In this document: piece after piece, positions 24,592-34,961 of the stretch
Layout of the letters: each line of letters starts with the position of its first letter
How positions within the stretch are numbered: position 1 is the first letter of the stretch
From: Fimbriiglobus sp.
GTDB taxonomy: Bacteria > Planctomycetota > Planctomycetia > Gemmatales > Gemmataceae
Reading direction: 5' to 3'
DNA length: 41,151 bases
NCBI GenBank assembly: GCA_025352235.1
Contig: JANXTU010000336.1
Location: 1-41,151 of the forward strand
Program-made: the position numbers and the translations under genes
The notes under the pieces: generated by a model
Told to the model about the DNA's origin: nothing
What the model saw: the letters and a program-made list of their open reading frames with translations, nothing else
Databases searched by the model: none

Positions 24592-27117
24592 ATGATGCGC
24601 AACCGGATGATCGCCTTGGGCCTGTTGGCCTTGGGCGCGGGCGCGACGCCCGCCGACGAAGCCGTGATCATGCGTGACGGCTTCACGCTGCGCGGCCGGG
24701 CGTTCAAAGAACGCGAGGCCGTTCCGGACTTCGGCGGCGGCCAATTTTCATTTCCGCGGCTCGCGGCGTTCGACGTCATCGATTCCGGGCCGAAGTTTTA
24801 CTTTTTCAGCTCGCACTCCCGCAAGGGGGCCGAGATCGAGAAGGATGTTCCCAAAGACAAACTCACGGCCTACCGCAAAGATTCCTTTGGCACTCGCGGC
24901 CAAAAACTCCCCGGCCTCGGCGAACTCCGCGTGACCGAGTTCAATTCCGCGTGGCGTCGGACGATGGAAATCGGCCCGCGCGGCGGCGGGGCCGTGAAGA
25001 TCGACCAGATCGTTTCGTATCTCGATCCGCACACGACCTACGTCGTGTCGACATCGCACGCTTGGCGGCAGTGTTACGACACCAAAGACCTCGGCACCGA
25101 AACCATCCGCAAACTCTTGGCCACGCACCCCGAGACGCGCGATTCCGTCTTCGGCTTCATCGACCCGGTCCGGCGCATCGCCATCGCGGCGTTTCTCAAA
25201 GACATCGGCTGGCTCGGCGCCGCCAAGGCCGATTTAGAGAAACTGAAAAAGGATGCCCCGTGGGCGTGGTCCAAGGACGCGACGGAGAAGTTCGACAGGC
25301 TCTCGGGCGAGATCGACGGCGCCGAAACGCGGTGGATCTTGGGCGAACTCGACGCGATGGTGAACTCGGGCCAGTACCTCAACGCGACCAAATTCCTCGG
25401 CGACTACCAACCGAAGAATGCCGACGCGAAAGACCTCGCCAAGATGGCGGAACTGAAAGCGAAGATCGAGATCGTCCAGCCGCGCTACGAGTTGACGAAG
25501 CGTCTGCTGCGGGAACTCCTCGACGGCGAATCCGGAGAAGCCCGTAAGTTCGCCAACGGCGCTCTGGGCGGCGGGATCGTCGTCCCGAATGTGCCGGGCC
25601 GGGTCATCGCGGCGGAAATGGCCACGCTGTTGAAGGGCGGCGAAGCGGTCTACGACGAACTCCACCCGGATTCGACCGGACGCGTCGAACTCTTCACCGA
25701 CGTGGCCAGCGAGGACGACAAACTGAGGAAGGCCGGCCGGGCGACCGCCCGCAAGCCGGAACAACTTTTGGCGCTCGCCATCAGCGGTTGGCTCAAGGGC
25801 AAAGGCGGCGCGTTCCCGGACGCGAAATCGGCGGCGAAATGCTGGAATACCCGCGAGATGGCGATGGTCTACCTCCGCAGCGATGTGCAGAACGACCGCA
25901 CGGGCACCTTGAAGAAATACCTCCAATCGACGGACAAACTGGCCCCGGACGAACTCGCCCAAGTCATCACGCTGCTGCCGCCCATCGACCGGGAACCGGA
26001 TGTGACCAAGATCCGCGGCGGGACGAAACTCGACGCCAAAAAGGTGGGCATCGACGGCGTTTTCAAAGTCGAGACCGGCCCCGTGCCCGAAGACAGCGGC
26101 GGGCTCACGTACCTCTTGAAACTGCCACCGGAATACAACCCCGGCCGCTCGTACCCCGTGGTGATCGCGCTCAACGACCCGGTGATGGATCCGGAGAAAT
26201 TGCTCGCCGGGCTGGCCTTGGACGCATCGCGCCACGGTTGCATCCTCGCGGCGCCGATTTGGTGCTCGTCGTTCGGGAATAAGCCGTTCGACCACTCGGG
26301 CAAAGACCATTGGCTCGTCACCGCGACGATCCGCGACCTGGCGCGCAAGTACCAAATCGAGCAAGATAAAGTCTTCGCCTACGGTTTCGGGCAAGGGGCC
26401 AACTTCGCGCTCGACCTCTCGATGAGCCGCCCCGACATCTTCGCCGGGATCGTCTGCATGGGGCCGATGCCGGTGCCGCAGTTCTACCAAGACTACTGGC
26501 GCAACGCCCAGAAGATGCCCGTCTATTGCATCACGGGCGAAATCGCGGGAACGTCTTACGACGCCTTGCGCAAGCTCTACGAACACTGGCTCCCGCTGGG
26601 CTACCCGTCGATCATGTGCCTGTATAAAGGCCGGGGGATCGAGTGGTATCAAAACGAAGTGCCGACGACATTCGAGTGGATGAGCCGAAAAACCCGCGTG
26701 CGCGGGAACGCCTCGTTGCGGCTCAACGCGGCCCGGTTCGACCCGTGGCAGACGTTCCGCGAGACCGACAACCGTTTCTATTGGGTGGGCACCGATTCGA
26801 TCAACGCGGTGAACAAACTGAAAGACCCCGAGCGCCCCGACAAACCGCCGCTGGCGGCGCAGTTCCGCGGGGATATCCGCAAAGACAACGAGATCGTCAT
26901 CGATCAAGTCCGCGGCATTCGCAAAATCACCATCTGGCTCGAGCGGGACATGATCGATTGGAAAAGCCCGGTGAAACTGAACATCCCTTCGGCCGTCGGG
27001 TTGCCCAAGCCGAAGGTGTACGAGCCGGATTTGAAGATCATGTTCGAGGAACTCTACCGCACCGGCGACCGCAAGATGCTCTTCTTCGGCAAGATTGAAG
27101 TCACCGTCGGCGGGTAG
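24592..27117 (+). CDS. Large secreted alpha/beta-hydrolase-like protein, probable pseudoenzyme
   Basis: 841 residues from the ATG at 24592, with GGAGG 8 bases upstream. The N-terminus MMRNRMIALGLLALGAGATPADE is a signal peptide. Residues ~25-470 are a helical and beta region of unknown kind. The C-terminal part (~500-700) is the alpha/beta-hydrolase fold seen in planctomycete esterase or PHB-depolymerase-like proteins (YLLKLPPEYNPGRSYPVVIAL, then FAGIVCMGPMP). The nucleophile elbow reads GFGQG: Gly600 replaces Ser. The region that usually supplies the acid reads TGEIAG, and the usual histidine motif GRGHE is GRGIE (I683). So all three catalytic positions appear lost. It ends exactly where the convergent uvrA gene ends (no gap). 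Confidence 0.7.
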   Translation: MMRNRMIALGLLALGAGATPADEAVIMRDGFTLRGRAFKEREAVPDFGGGQFSFPRLAAFDVIDSGPKFYFFSSHSRKGAEIEKDVPKDKLTAYRKDSFGTRGQKLPGLGELRVTEFNSAWRRTMEIGPRGGGAVKIDQIVSYLDPHTTYVVSTSHAWRQCYDTKDLGTETIRKLLATHPETRDSVFGFIDPVRRIAIAAFLKDIGWLGAAKADLEKLKKDAPWAWSKDATEKFDRLSGEIDGAETRWILGELDAMVNSGQYLNATKFLGDYQPKNADAKDLAKMAELKAKIEIVQPRYELTKRLLRELLDGESGEARKFANGALGGGIVVPNVPGRVIAAEMATLLKGGEAVYDELHPDSTGRVELFTDVASEDDKLRKAGRATARKPEQLLALAISGWLKGKGGAFPDAKSAAKCWNTREMAMVYLRSDVQNDRTGTLKKYLQSTDKLAPDELAQVITLLPPIDREPDVTKIRGGTKLDAKKVGIDGVFKVETGPVPEDSGGLTYLLKLPPEYNPGRSYPVVIALNDPVMDPEKLLAGLALDASRHGCILAAPIWCSSFGNKPFDHSGKDHWLVTATIRDLARKYQIEQDKVFAYGFGQGANFALDLSMSRPDIFAGIVCMGPMPVPQFYQDYWRNAQKMPVYCITGEIAGTSYDALRKLYEHWLPLGYPSIMCLYKGRGIEWYQNEVPTTFEWMSRKTRVRGNASLRLNAARFDPWQTFRETDNRFYWVGTDSINAVNKLKDPERPDKPPLAAQFRGDIRKDNEIVIDQVRGIRKITIWLERDMIDWKSPVKLNIPSAVGLPKPKVYEPDLKIMFEELYRTGDRKMLFFGKIEVTVGG

Positions 27118-28060
27118 TCACTCGCCGAAATGGGCCGCGAACCCTTTGCGCAACTCCTTCAGTAACGGGAGGAGTTTCGCCGGGTTCAACTGCTCGGCCA
27201 ACGTGAAGTGCAGCTTGATCGTTTCGGACTCGACTTCGCACGAAGCCCCGATCCCATCGAACCGAGCCGCGTTGAACTTGCCGGGCGGGGCGGTGATCCA
27301 GACTTCGAGCGCCGCGATTTCCTTGGTTTTCATCCGCACCCAGAATCGACCGATCTCCGGGACGCGCGCGGTGATCGCGTCGCGCACGTCGTATTTGACG
27401 TCGAGGTTCGGTTCGACCTCCTTCAGCATCGCCAGCCATTTTGGGAGCAGCGACCGGTCCCACTTCGGCTTCTTGCCGGGCGGGAAGCCTTTGTCGCCGA
27501 GGTGCCATTGTTCGCCGTTGATTTTCCACGGCATCGCCGCATCGACGGCCGAGACACCATCGGACTTCGCCGTCGCCCCGACGAACGATTCCACCGCCCG
27601 CTTAAGGAACGCATGCAATGAGGGATCTTGGACTTCGGCCGTCTTGACGATGGTCACGACGACCTCTTGCCACGGGCCGCGCGGGTTATTGACCTCGACG
27701 CGGTGATCGCGTGCGTAGCCCTCGTGGCCGGGGTAATCGCTGAGCGGACGCAGGGCCAACGCTTCGACGAGTGCCGCCTGTTTGAAGGTGTTCCGGGCGA
27801 CGCGGAAGACGAGCTTCAGATACGCCTCGTGCCCGGTCATGGCGTGCAGGAACCAGCCGAGGGATTTCTTCGCGGCGGGAATTTCGACGATGCTGCGGTG
27901 CTCCCAGACAGTATCGCTGAACTCGCCGAGAGCTTCGATGGCGGTGATGGTATCGAGTAGCGCCGAGCCGTCCCATTTGCAGGGCGTGCCCTTGGTGGTG
28001 ATGCGGTCGCGCGTGTGCCAGAGGATGCCGTTGGCTTCCCACGGCAGCTTCTGTTCTTTG
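27118..28060 (-). other. C-terminal extension of UvrA with internal duplication
   Basis: The last ~310 residues of the UvrA chain follow the end of the second UvrA copy. Two parts look related: [14 protein letters not shown] (from about residue 2016) and [14 protein letters not shown] (from about residue 2188), each followed by '..LL...' helices and a beta-rich stretch. I know no domain of this type. The repeat suggests an ancient duplication of a ~165-residue unit. Confidence 0.6.
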
Positions 28061-31000
28061 CCGACTTCGTCGAGACTCAGGTCGCCGAGTTTCTTGGCGA
28101 GGGCCTTCTTCGCATCGTACCGCTCGCGCGCGGCGAAGGGGCCGACCTTCAACACCGGGGCGAGCGCCCGGCTCGTGTGCAACGGCAATTCGGGGTGAGC
28201 TTCGGCGAACTCCACAACGGTCTCCGGCGTGCCGACGGCGACGACTTCGCCCCCGCCGGTGCCCGCCTCGGGGCCCATGTCGATGATCCAATCGGCCGTC
28301 TTGATGACATCCAAATTGTGTTCGACGACGAGGACGGTGTTGCCGAGGTCGGCCAAGCGGTGCAGCACGTTCAGCAGTTTTTGAACATCGTCGAAGTGGA
28401 GACCGGTCGTCGGTTCGTCCAGCAAATACAGGGTCTTGCCGGTGCTCGGCCGGGCGAGTTCCGCCGCGAGCTTAACACGCTGGGCTTCGCCGCCGCTCAT
28501 CGTCGGGGCAGGCTGGCCGAGTTGCATGTAGCCGAGGCCGACGTCCGAAAGCGTTTGCAGAATCACGCGGATCTTCGGGATGTTGCCGAAGAGTTCGAGG
28601 GCGTCATCGATCGGCAGGTTCAGCACATCGCTGATGCTTTTGCCGCGATAGACCACGGCCAGCGTCTCGGGGTTGTAGCGGGCCCCGTGGCAGGTGTCGC
28701 ACTCGACCCAGACGTCCGGGAGGAAGTGCATCTCGATCTTTTTCTGGCCGTTCCCTTCGCACGCCTCACACCGGCCGCCTTTCTGATTGAAACTGAAGCG
28801 CCGGGGCGGATAACCGCGCACCTTCGACTCGGGCATCCGGCTGAACAACTCGCGGATGAGGTCGAAGACGCCGGTGTAGGTCGCCGGGTTGCTGCTCGGC
28901 GAATTGCCGAGCGGATCCTGATCGACGCGGATGATTTTGTCGATCTGCTCGATACCGGTGATGTCGTCGTGGGCGGCCCCGGTCGTGCGGGCGCGGTTCA
29001 ACCGCCGGGCGAGCGTGTTGTAAAGCACCTCGTTGACGAGCGAACTTTTCCCCGAGCCGCTCACCCCGGTCACGGCGACGAACGCCCCGAGGGGGATGTG
29101 GACATCGACGCTGCGCAGGTTGTGCTGCCGGGCACCGAGGACGCTGAGGAAGACTTTGTGGGGGAACGAGAAGGCCGCGCGAAGTTCATCGACCGAAGAG
29201 TCGATGAATCGTTCCACTTCTTTGCCTGTCCGTTGAATGCGCCGGTTCGTCGGCACCGGGATCGCGAGCTTTCCGGCGAGGTACTGCCCCGTCAGCGACG
29301 CCTTCTGCTTCAGCACGTGGCTCGGGATTCCTTCGGCCGTGATCTCCCCGCCGTGCCGTCCGGCGCCGGGGCCGAAGTCGAACAGGTAATCGGCGGCGGC
29401 GATCACTTCGCGATCGTGTTCAACGAGCAGCAGCGTGTTGCCGAGGTCGCGCAGGTGGTGCAGCGCCTTCAGCAAGCGCGCGTTGTCGCGCGGGTGCAAA
29501 CCGATGGTCGGTTCGTCGAGGACGTAGAGCACCCCCGTGAGGCCGCTGCCGATTTGCGAGGCCAGCCGGATACGCTGGGCTTCGCCGCCGGAGAGCGTCG
29601 GTCCGGGGCGGTCGAGCGATAGATATTCCAGGCCGACATCGACGAGGAAGCGGACGCGGTTGATGATCTCACGCAGCACTTCGCCGATGACCTTTTGCTC
29701 GGCCTCGGCGAGTTGCACCGATTCGAAACTTTTCAGCATCAGCCCGATGGGGTGGGCGCAGACTTCGCGCAGGGTTTCGTTCCGGTAACGCGTCGCCGAA
29801 GCATCGGGGCGCAACCGGCCCCCGTGGCAGGCGGCGCAAGGGACTTCATCGACGATGTGATCGAGCCGCATCCGGTACTGGAAACTGACCCGCGACGCTT
29901 CGTCGATGGCGGGGAAGAGACCCTTGTATTGGAATTTTGGATTGCGGATTGCGGATTGCGGATTGTCGGAATCACCGTTCGCAGGCTTCTTCAATTTCTT
30001 GGATTTCAAATCCGAAATCCGCAATCCCAAATCCGAAATCAAAGTGAGCCACGCCTCTCCCGTCCCCTGCAGAATCACCCGTTGGTGCGCCGGGTCGAGG
30101 TCTTGGTACGGGGTATCCAAACCGAAACCGGCGTGCTTGGCGATCCCCGTAGCGAAGGGGAGCCACGGACTGCCGTTGCCGACGCTCGGCCACGCCGCGA
30201 TGGCCCCTTGGCGGATACTCAGTTTCGGGTTGCCGATGAGCAGGTTCACGTTGGCGCCGCGTTGGACACCGAGGCCTTCGCAGGTCGGGCACCAGCCCAG
30301 TGGGCTGTTGAAACTGTAGTTGTTCGGCGTCAGCATTTCGTAACTGCGACCGCACTGATCGCAAGCGAGGTGCTGGCTAAACCGCTCGACTTTCCAGAGC
30401 GTTTCTTCGCGGTCGAGGTCGACGTAGGCGAGGAGCATGACCCCTTGGCCGAGGCTCAGGGCTTGCTCCACGGCGTCGGCGATGCGCGTGCGCGTGCCGG
30501 GCCGGACGATGTTGCGGTCGACGACGATTTCGATTTTGTGCTTGCGCTTGTGGTCGATGTCGGGCGGGTCTTCGATGCCGTACGATTTGCCATCGACGCG
30601 CATCCGCACGAAGCCCGCTTTGCGGATTTCCTCCCACACGGTCTCGTACTTCTCTTGGCCTTTGCGCTCGATCGGGGCCAAGATGTAGAGCTTCGTGCCT
30701 TCGGCCAAGCCGAGGATCTTCTCGACGATCCCGTCTTTGGATTGCGTGCCGATGGGGATCTGGCAATGCGGGCAATAGCGTTGGCCGAGGCGGGTGAACA
30801 GGATGCGCAGGTAGTCGTACACTTCGGTGATCGTACCGACGGTCGAGCGCGGCGATTTGCTCGTCGTCTTCTGCTCGATCGCGATGGCCGGCGACAATCC
30901 GGTGATGTTCTCGACCTTCGGCTTTTGAACCTGCCCGAGGAACTGCCGGGCGTAGCTGCTCAGGCTTTCGACGTAGCGTCGCTGCCCCTCGGCGTAGATG

Positions 31001-34000
31001 GTATCCATCGCCAGCGACGACTTGCCCGAACCCGAGGGCCCGCAGAAGACGGTCATCTCGTTACGCGGAATGCGGGCATTCACGTTCTTCAAATTGTGCT
31101 GGCTCGCCCCTTCGACTTCGAGGTGCGTGAACTCCGGCGTGGCGATCCGTTTGACGACCTTCGCCTTCGCGCTCGCCTTGACTTTCTTGGGAAACAGCAC
31201 CGGCAGCAGCGCCTTTCCGGTGTGCGACGCGGAGACTTTCGTCAACGCCTCCGGCGTCCCCGCCGCGACGAGGTGGCCGCCCGCGCTACCGCCTTCGGGG
31301 CCCATATCGATGAGCCAATCGGCGGTTTTGATAACGTCGAGATTGTGCTCGATGACGAGGACCGTATTACCCTGATCGACGAAGCCGTGGAGCACTTCGA
31401 GCAGCTTGCGGATGTCTTCGAAGTGCAGCCCGGTCGTCGGTTCATCGAGGATGTAGAGCGTCTTGCCGGTGCCCTTCCGGCAGAGTTCCTTGGCGAGTTT
31501 CACGCGCTGCGCTTCGCCGCCCGACAGCGTCGGCGACGGTTGGCCGAGCTTGATGTAATCGAGGCCGACATCGTGCAGCGTCCGCAGCATTGCGTGGACC
31601 TTCGGCACGTTCTCGAAGTGCGTCACGCCTTCGCCGACTTCAAGTTCGAGCGCGTCGTGGATGCTCTTGCCGCGGTATTTTACCTGCAAGGTTTCGTGGT
31701 TGAAGCGCTTGCCGTCGCAGACGGGGCACGTCACCCAGACATCGGCGAGGAAGTCCATTTCCAACTTGTTCGCACCGTTGCCCTCGCAGGCTTCGCAGCG
31801 ACCGCCGGGCCGGTTGAAGCTGAATCGCCCGGCATCGTAGCCGCGCAGTTTCGCATCGCTCATCTTCGAGTAAAGCAGGCGGATTTCGTCCCAGACTTTG
31901 ATGTACGTCGCCGGGTTCGACCGCGGCGTCCGCCCGATCGGCGACTGGTCGATGGTGATGACCTTGTCGACCAGATCGACTCCGTCGATTCGCTCGACAG
32001 TACGGAGTGCGGAATTCGGAGTGCGGAGTACAGGATCGGTCTCTTCTTCCTCTTCCACTCCGAATTCCGCACTCCGAATTCCGCACTGCAGCACGTCGTT
32101 GATGAGGGATGATTTGCCCGAACCGCTGACGCCGGTGACGACGACGAACGCCCCGAGGGGGATGTCGACGTTCACATTTTTGAGGTTGTTGTGCTTCGCC
32201 CCGACGATCTTGATCGACTTGCCGGTGATGGGTCGGCGCTTCTTCGGGATGGGGATCGACTTGACCCCGGTGAGGTATTGTCCCGTGGGGCTATCGGGGT
32301 TGGCGAGGACATCGGCCGGCAATCCCGCCGCGACGATTTCCCCGCCGCGGATGCCGGGGCCGGGACCGAAATCGACGAGGTAGTCCGCGACGCGCATTGT
32401 GTCTTCGTCGTGCTCGACGACGAGGACCGTGTTGCCCATGTCGCGCAGGTGCAGCAAGCTGGCGATCAGCCGTTCGTTGTCGCGCGGGTGCAGGCCGATG
32501 CTCGGCTCGTCGAGGATATAGAGCACGCCGACGAGGCCGGAGCCGATTTGGCCGGCGAGGCGGATGCGCTGAGCTTCGCCGCCGGAGAGCGTCGGGGCGG
32601 CGCGATCCAAACTGAGGTAATGCAAGCCGACATTGAGCAAGAACCCGAGGCGGCTGCGGATCTCCTTCAACAGTTCCCCGGCGATGAATCGCTGGACGTC
32701 GTTCAGCGATTTCTCCATCACGCCGAACCAGGGCACGAGGTCGCCGATTGGCATGTGGCCGACTTGGACGAGCGTCTGGTCGCCGACGCGCACGGCCCGC
32801 GCTTGCGGGTTGAGGCGCTCACCGTGGCAGGCATCGCAATTCTGCACGCGCATGTATTTTTCGAGCTGCATCCGCCGCGGCCCAGCGGTCGCCTTCTTAA
32901 ATTGCGAAATGAGCTGCGGGACGATCCCTTCCCACTTGCCGCTGTGCTTCCAGACCTTGCCGCCGCGCTGCTTCCATTCCCACACGATGTGGCGGTCGCC
33001 GGCGCCTTGCAACCAGAGGTGCTGCTGCTCGGCCGGGGTCTTGTTCCACGGCACCTTCAAGTCGAGCCCGAGCGACGTGGCCACACCTTCGTAAATGTGC
33101 TTCTTCCACCGGCCCATGCCCTTGATGGCTCCGATCAACGGGATCGCCCCGTCGTTCAAGCTCTTAGTCGGCTCGGCGATCAACAGTTCGTGGGCGAAGC
33201 TGTGGAGGCGCCCGAGGCCGTCGCAGGCGAGGCACATCCCTTGCGGGCTGTTGAAGCTGAACAATTGCGGAGTCGGCGGCTCGAAGCTGATGTTGCAATG
33301 GGTGCAGGCGTAGTGGGCGGACAACAGGATGTCATCGGTCTTCGCGGCCTGTTTTTCGACCTTCTCCGATTCGATCGCGACGATCACGTTCCCTTCGGCG
33401 AGAGCCAGTGCTTGCTCCACGGCTTCGGCCATGCGCGTGCGTTGGGCGCCGTCGGCCGACTTCAACTGCAACCGGTCGATCACGATCTCGATGCTGTGCT
33501 TGATCTTCTTGTCGAGCTTCAAGTCGTCGCTCATCCGCACGATCTGCCCGTCGACCCTCGCGCGGACGTATCCGCGCTTCACCATGTCGGCGAAGAAATC
33601 TTCAAAAGCCCCCTTCTGACCCCGCACGACGGGGGCGAGAATACTGAAGCGCGATCCCTCCGGCAGCGCCGCGATGCGGCCGAGGATTTGTTCCCGCGTT
33701 TGCGCCGCGATCGGCCGGCCGCAATTCGAACAGTGCCCCAGCCCGACGCGGGCGTACAACACGCGGAGGTAATCCGAGACTTCGGTGACGGTGCCGACGG
33801 TCGAACGGGGATTCCGCGCGGCACTCTTCTGTTGGATGCTGATGGCGGGCGACAATCCGCCGATGTAATCGACGTCGGGCTTTGGCAACTGCCCGAGGAA
33901 CTGCCGGGCGTAGTTGGACAGACTTTCGACGTACCGCCGTTGCCCCTCGGCGTACAAGGTATCGAACGCGAGCGAGCTTTTGCCGGAGCCGCTGACACCG

Positions 34001-34095
34001 GTAAAAACGATCAATTTGTTGCGGGGAAGTTCTAAGTTGACGTTGCGGAGGTTGTGTTCGCGCGCTCCGCGAACCGTGATGGTCGGATTGTCCAT
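27118..34095 (-). CDS. uvrA: Double-length UvrA excinuclease ATPase with C-terminal extension
   Basis: 2325 residues from the ATG at 34095 ([19 protein letters not shown]); a typical UvrA has ~940. It is two complete UvrA copies in tandem plus an extension. Four ABC ATPase sites are visible, with Walker A lysines near K39, K661, K1025 and K1683, and four signature motifs of the [LM]SGGEAQR type. Each copy keeps its zinc-finger pairs ([35 protein letters not shown]). UvrA scans DNA for damage and loads UvrB. Here one chain could form the dimer by itself. Chlamydial UvrA is, from memory, also double length. In-frame palindromic repeats interrupt it near residues 670-697 and 1351-1389. No clear SD is visible. 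Confidence 0.93.
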   Translation of the reverse strand: MDNPTITVRGAREHNLRNVNLELPRNKLIVFTGVSGSGKSSLAFDTLYAEGQRRYVESLSNYARQFLGQLPKPDVDYIGGLSPAISIQQKSAARNPRSTVGTVTEVSDYLRVLYARVGLGHCSNCGRPIAAQTREQILGRIAALPEGSRFSILAPVVRGQKGAFEDFFADMVKRGYVRARVDGQIVRMSDDLKLDKKIKHSIEIVIDRLQLKSADGAQRTRMAEAVEQALALAEGNVIVAIESEKVEKQAAKTDDILLSAHYACTHCNISFEPPTPQLFSFNSPQGMCLACDGLGRLHSFAHELLIAEPTKSLNDGAIPLIGAIKGMGRWKKHIYEGVATSLGLDLKVPWNKTPAEQQHLWLQGAGDRHIVWEWKQRGGKVWKHSGKWEGIVPQLISQFKKATAGPRRMQLEKYMRVQNCDACHGERLNPQARAVRVGDQTLVQVGHMPIGDLVPWFGVMEKSLNDVQRFIAGELLKEIRSRLGFLLNVGLHYLSLDRAAPTLSGGEAQRIRLAGQIGSGLVGVLYILDEPSIGLHPRDNERLIASLLHLRDMGNTVLVVEHDEDTMRVADYLVDFGPGPGIRGGEIVAAGLPADVLANPDSPTGQYLTGVKSIPIPKKRRPITGKSIKIVGAKHNNLKNVNVDIPLGAFVVVTGVSGSGKSSLINDVLQCGIRSAEFGVEEEEETDPVLRTPNSALRTVERIDGVDLVDKVITIDQSPIGRTPRSNPATYIKVWDEIRLLYSKMSDAKLRGYDAGRFSFNRPGGRCEACEGNGANKLEMDFLADVWVTCPVCDGKRFNHETLQVKYRGKSIHDALELEVGEGVTHFENVPKVHAMLRTLHDVGLDYIKLGQPSPTLSGGEAQRVKLAKELCRKGTGKTLYILDEPTTGLHFEDIRKLLEVLHGFVDQGNTVLVIEHNLDVIKTADWLIDMGPEGGSAGGHLVAAGTPEALTKVSASHTGKALLPVLFPKKVKASAKAKVVKRIATPEFTHLEVEGASQHNLKNVNARIPRNEMTVFCGPSGSGKSSLAMDTIYAEGQRRYVESLSSYARQFLGQVQKPKVENITGLSPAIAIEQKTTSKSPRSTVGTITEVYDYLRILFTRLGQRYCPHCQIPIGTQSKDGIVEKILGLAEGTKLYILAPIERKGQEKYETVWEEIRKAGFVRMRVDGKSYGIEDPPDIDHKRKHKIEIVVDRNIVRPGTRTRIADAVEQALSLGQGVMLLAYVDLDREETLWKVERFSQHLACDQCGRSYEMLTPNNYSFNSPLGWCPTCEGLGVQRGANVNLLIGNPKLSIRQGAIAAWPSVGNGSPWLPFATGIAKHAGFGLDTPYQDLDPAHQRVILQGTGEAWLTLISDLGLRISDLKSKKLKKPANGDSDNPQSAIRNPKFQYKGLFPAIDEASRVSFQYRMRLDHIVDEVPCAACHGGRLRPDASATRYRNETLREVCAHPIGLMLKSFESVQLAEAEQKVIGEVLREIINRVRFLVDVGLEYLSLDRPGPTLSGGEAQRIRLASQIGSGLTGVLYVLDEPTIGLHPRDNARLLKALHHLRDLGNTLLLVEHDREVIAAADYLFDFGPGAGRHGGEITAEGIPSHVLKQKASLTGQYLAGKLAIPVPTNRRIQRTGKEVERFIDSSVDELRAAFSFPHKVFLSVLGARQHNLRSVDVHIPLGAFVAVTGVSGSGKSSLVNEVLYNTLARRLNRARTTGAAHDDITGIEQIDKIIRVDQDPLGNSPSSNPATYTGVFDLIRELFSRMPESKVRGYPPRRFSFNQKGGRCEACEGNGQKKIEMHFLPDVWVECDTCHGARYNPETLAVVYRGKSISDVLNLPIDDALELFGNIPKIRVILQTLSDVGLGYMQLGQPAPTMSGGEAQRVKLAAELARPSTGKTLYLLDEPTTGLHFDDVQKLLNVLHRLADLGNTVLVVEHNLDVIKTADWIIDMGPEAGTGGGEVVAVGTPETVVEFAEAHPELPLHTSRALAPVLKVGPFAARERYDAKKALAKKLGDLSLDEVGKEQKLPWEANGILWHTRDRITTKGTPCKWDGSALLDTITAIEALGEFSDTVWEHRSIVEIPAAKKSLGWFLHAMTGHEAYLKLVFRVARNTFKQAALVEALALRPLSDYPGHEGYARDHRVEVNNPRGPWQEVVVTIVKTAEVQDPSLHAFLKRAVESFVGATAKSDGVSAVDAAMPWKINGEQWHLGDKGFPPGKKPKWDRSLLPKWLAMLKEVEPNLDVKYDVRDAITARVPEIGRFWVRMKTKEIAALEVWITAPPGKFNAARFDGIGASCEVESETIKLHFTLAEQLNPAKLLPLLKELRKGFAAHFGE
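29939..30034. repeat. In-frame palindromic repeat inside uvrA (second copy)
   Basis: Arms 29939-29964 and 30009-30034 pair over 26 bp with 3 mismatches, built from GGATTGCGGATT-type units. The region is translated in the uvrA frame as [16 protein letters not shown] and flanks. The segment is absent from the corresponding place in the first UvrA copy, so it looks like an insertion that kept the frame. Confidence 0.7.
32006..32087. repeat. In-frame palindromic repeat inside uvrA (first copy)
   Basis: Perfect 22-bp inverted repeat (32006-32027 and 32066-32087) with a 38-nt loop, based on GGAGTGCGGAATTC. It shares its core with the intergenic hairpin at 16348. It is translated as [20 protein letters not shown] and [10 protein letters not shown], in the variable loop after the second Walker A site, where the second UvrA copy has an unrelated linker. 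Confidence 0.8.
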
Positions 34096-34162
34096 GATGC
34101 CCGGCGGACCTCTTCGACAGAATGCGAATGACTCGGGAACAATTGAATAGTACGGATCGGCA

Positions 34163-34176
34163 ATTCCCAAGGGAAT
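34163..34176. promoter_or_regulatory. Palindrome in the uvrA / sigma factor divergent gap
   Basis: ATTCCC-AA-GGGAAT in the 224-bp gap between uvrA (minus) and the ECF sigma gene (plus). It could be an operator for either gene. I saw no consensus promoter in this gap and no match to a site upstream of lexA. Confidence 0.3.
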
Positions 34177-34319
34177 AGACGGCGCGAGATTCGATTTTGT
34201 GATTTCGACCTAAATCTAGTCTTGGCAGTAGTTAGGGTCCGGTTTCCAGTCTTAGCGTCGGTTTTGCGGTGAATCGGGAACTTTCGGGCCGGGGCCTGCG
34301 TCTTCAGGTGTAGATCGCC

Positions 34320-34949
34320 GTGAATCCAGATGACCGACGCCTGATCTCGGAAGCGCTGGCCGGCCGAACCGCCTCCTTTGGGGAATTGGTTCTCCGGTAT
34401 CAGGATCGACTGTTTCACGTGGCGAACCGCGTCGTAGACAACCCCGACGACGCCTTGGATGTTGTTCAAGACACATTCGTCAGTGCGTACCAGTCGCTGG
34501 CGAGTTTCAAAGGCGACGCGGAGTTCTTCACCTGGCTCTATCGCATCGCGTTTAACACGGCCATCAGCGCGAAACGTCGGAAACGACCGACGATCAGTTT
34601 GGATGCCGGTCGGGTCGGGAGCAGTGGGAAGTCCGACGAAACGGGGATTGATCCCGAAGACCGCGCGGCCGATGTCGCCCCCGATGCGGCCATGGAGCGT
34701 TCGGAAGACGAACGGCTGTTGGCGGCGGCGATCGCAAAGCTGTCGCAGGAGCACCGGGCGGTATTGTTGATGAAAGACATCGACGGCCTGAAGTACGAAG
34801 ATATCGCCGAGGCGATGCGAGTGCCGATCGGAACCGTGCGAAGCCGGTTGCACCGGGCCAGGTTGGAATTGCGGAACTTGCTCGAGCCCGGCTCCGTGGG
34901 AGTTGCGGGGGCCGCCGATGTGATCGGATCCGGAAAATTGGACGATTAA
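34320..34949 (+). CDS. ECF-type RNA polymerase sigma factor
   Basis: 209 residues from the GTG at 34320, with a weak SD-like AGGTG upstream. Sigma region 2 is complete (FGELVLRYQDRLFHVANRVV, then DALDVVQDTFVSAYQSL and FFTWLYRIAFNTAISAKRRK). Region 4 has the helix-turn-helix LKYEDIAEAMRVPIGTVRSRLHRARLEL. It lacks sigma regions 1 and 3, as expected for extracytoplasmic-function factors. A charged linker (about 100-125) and a short tail (GVAGAADVIGS) are extra. ECF factors are normally held by an anti-sigma encoded next to them; here the next gene, 12 bp downstream, is a membrane protein. Confidence 0.88.
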   Translation: MNPDDRRLISEALAGRTASFGELVLRYQDRLFHVANRVVDNPDDALDVVQDTFVSAYQSLASFKGDAEFFTWLYRIAFNTAISAKRRKRPTISLDAGRVGSSGKSDETGIDPEDRAADVAPDAAMERSEDERLLAAAIAKLSQEHRAVLLMKDIDGLKYEDIAEAMRVPIGTVRSRLHRARLELRNLLEPGSVGVAGAADVIGSGKLDD

Positions 34950-34961
34950 CGAAAGCTTACG

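Noticed and set aside
28015-34035. Long plus-strand ORFs (535, 805 and 614 codons) opposite uvrA
   Set aside because: Shadows of the uvrA codon bias; uvrA on the minus strand has clear motifs throughout.
34096-34170. Upstream extension of UvrA to the ATG at 34170
   Set aside because: The extra 25 residues are not UvrA-like; [19 protein letters not shown] is the normal start of the family.
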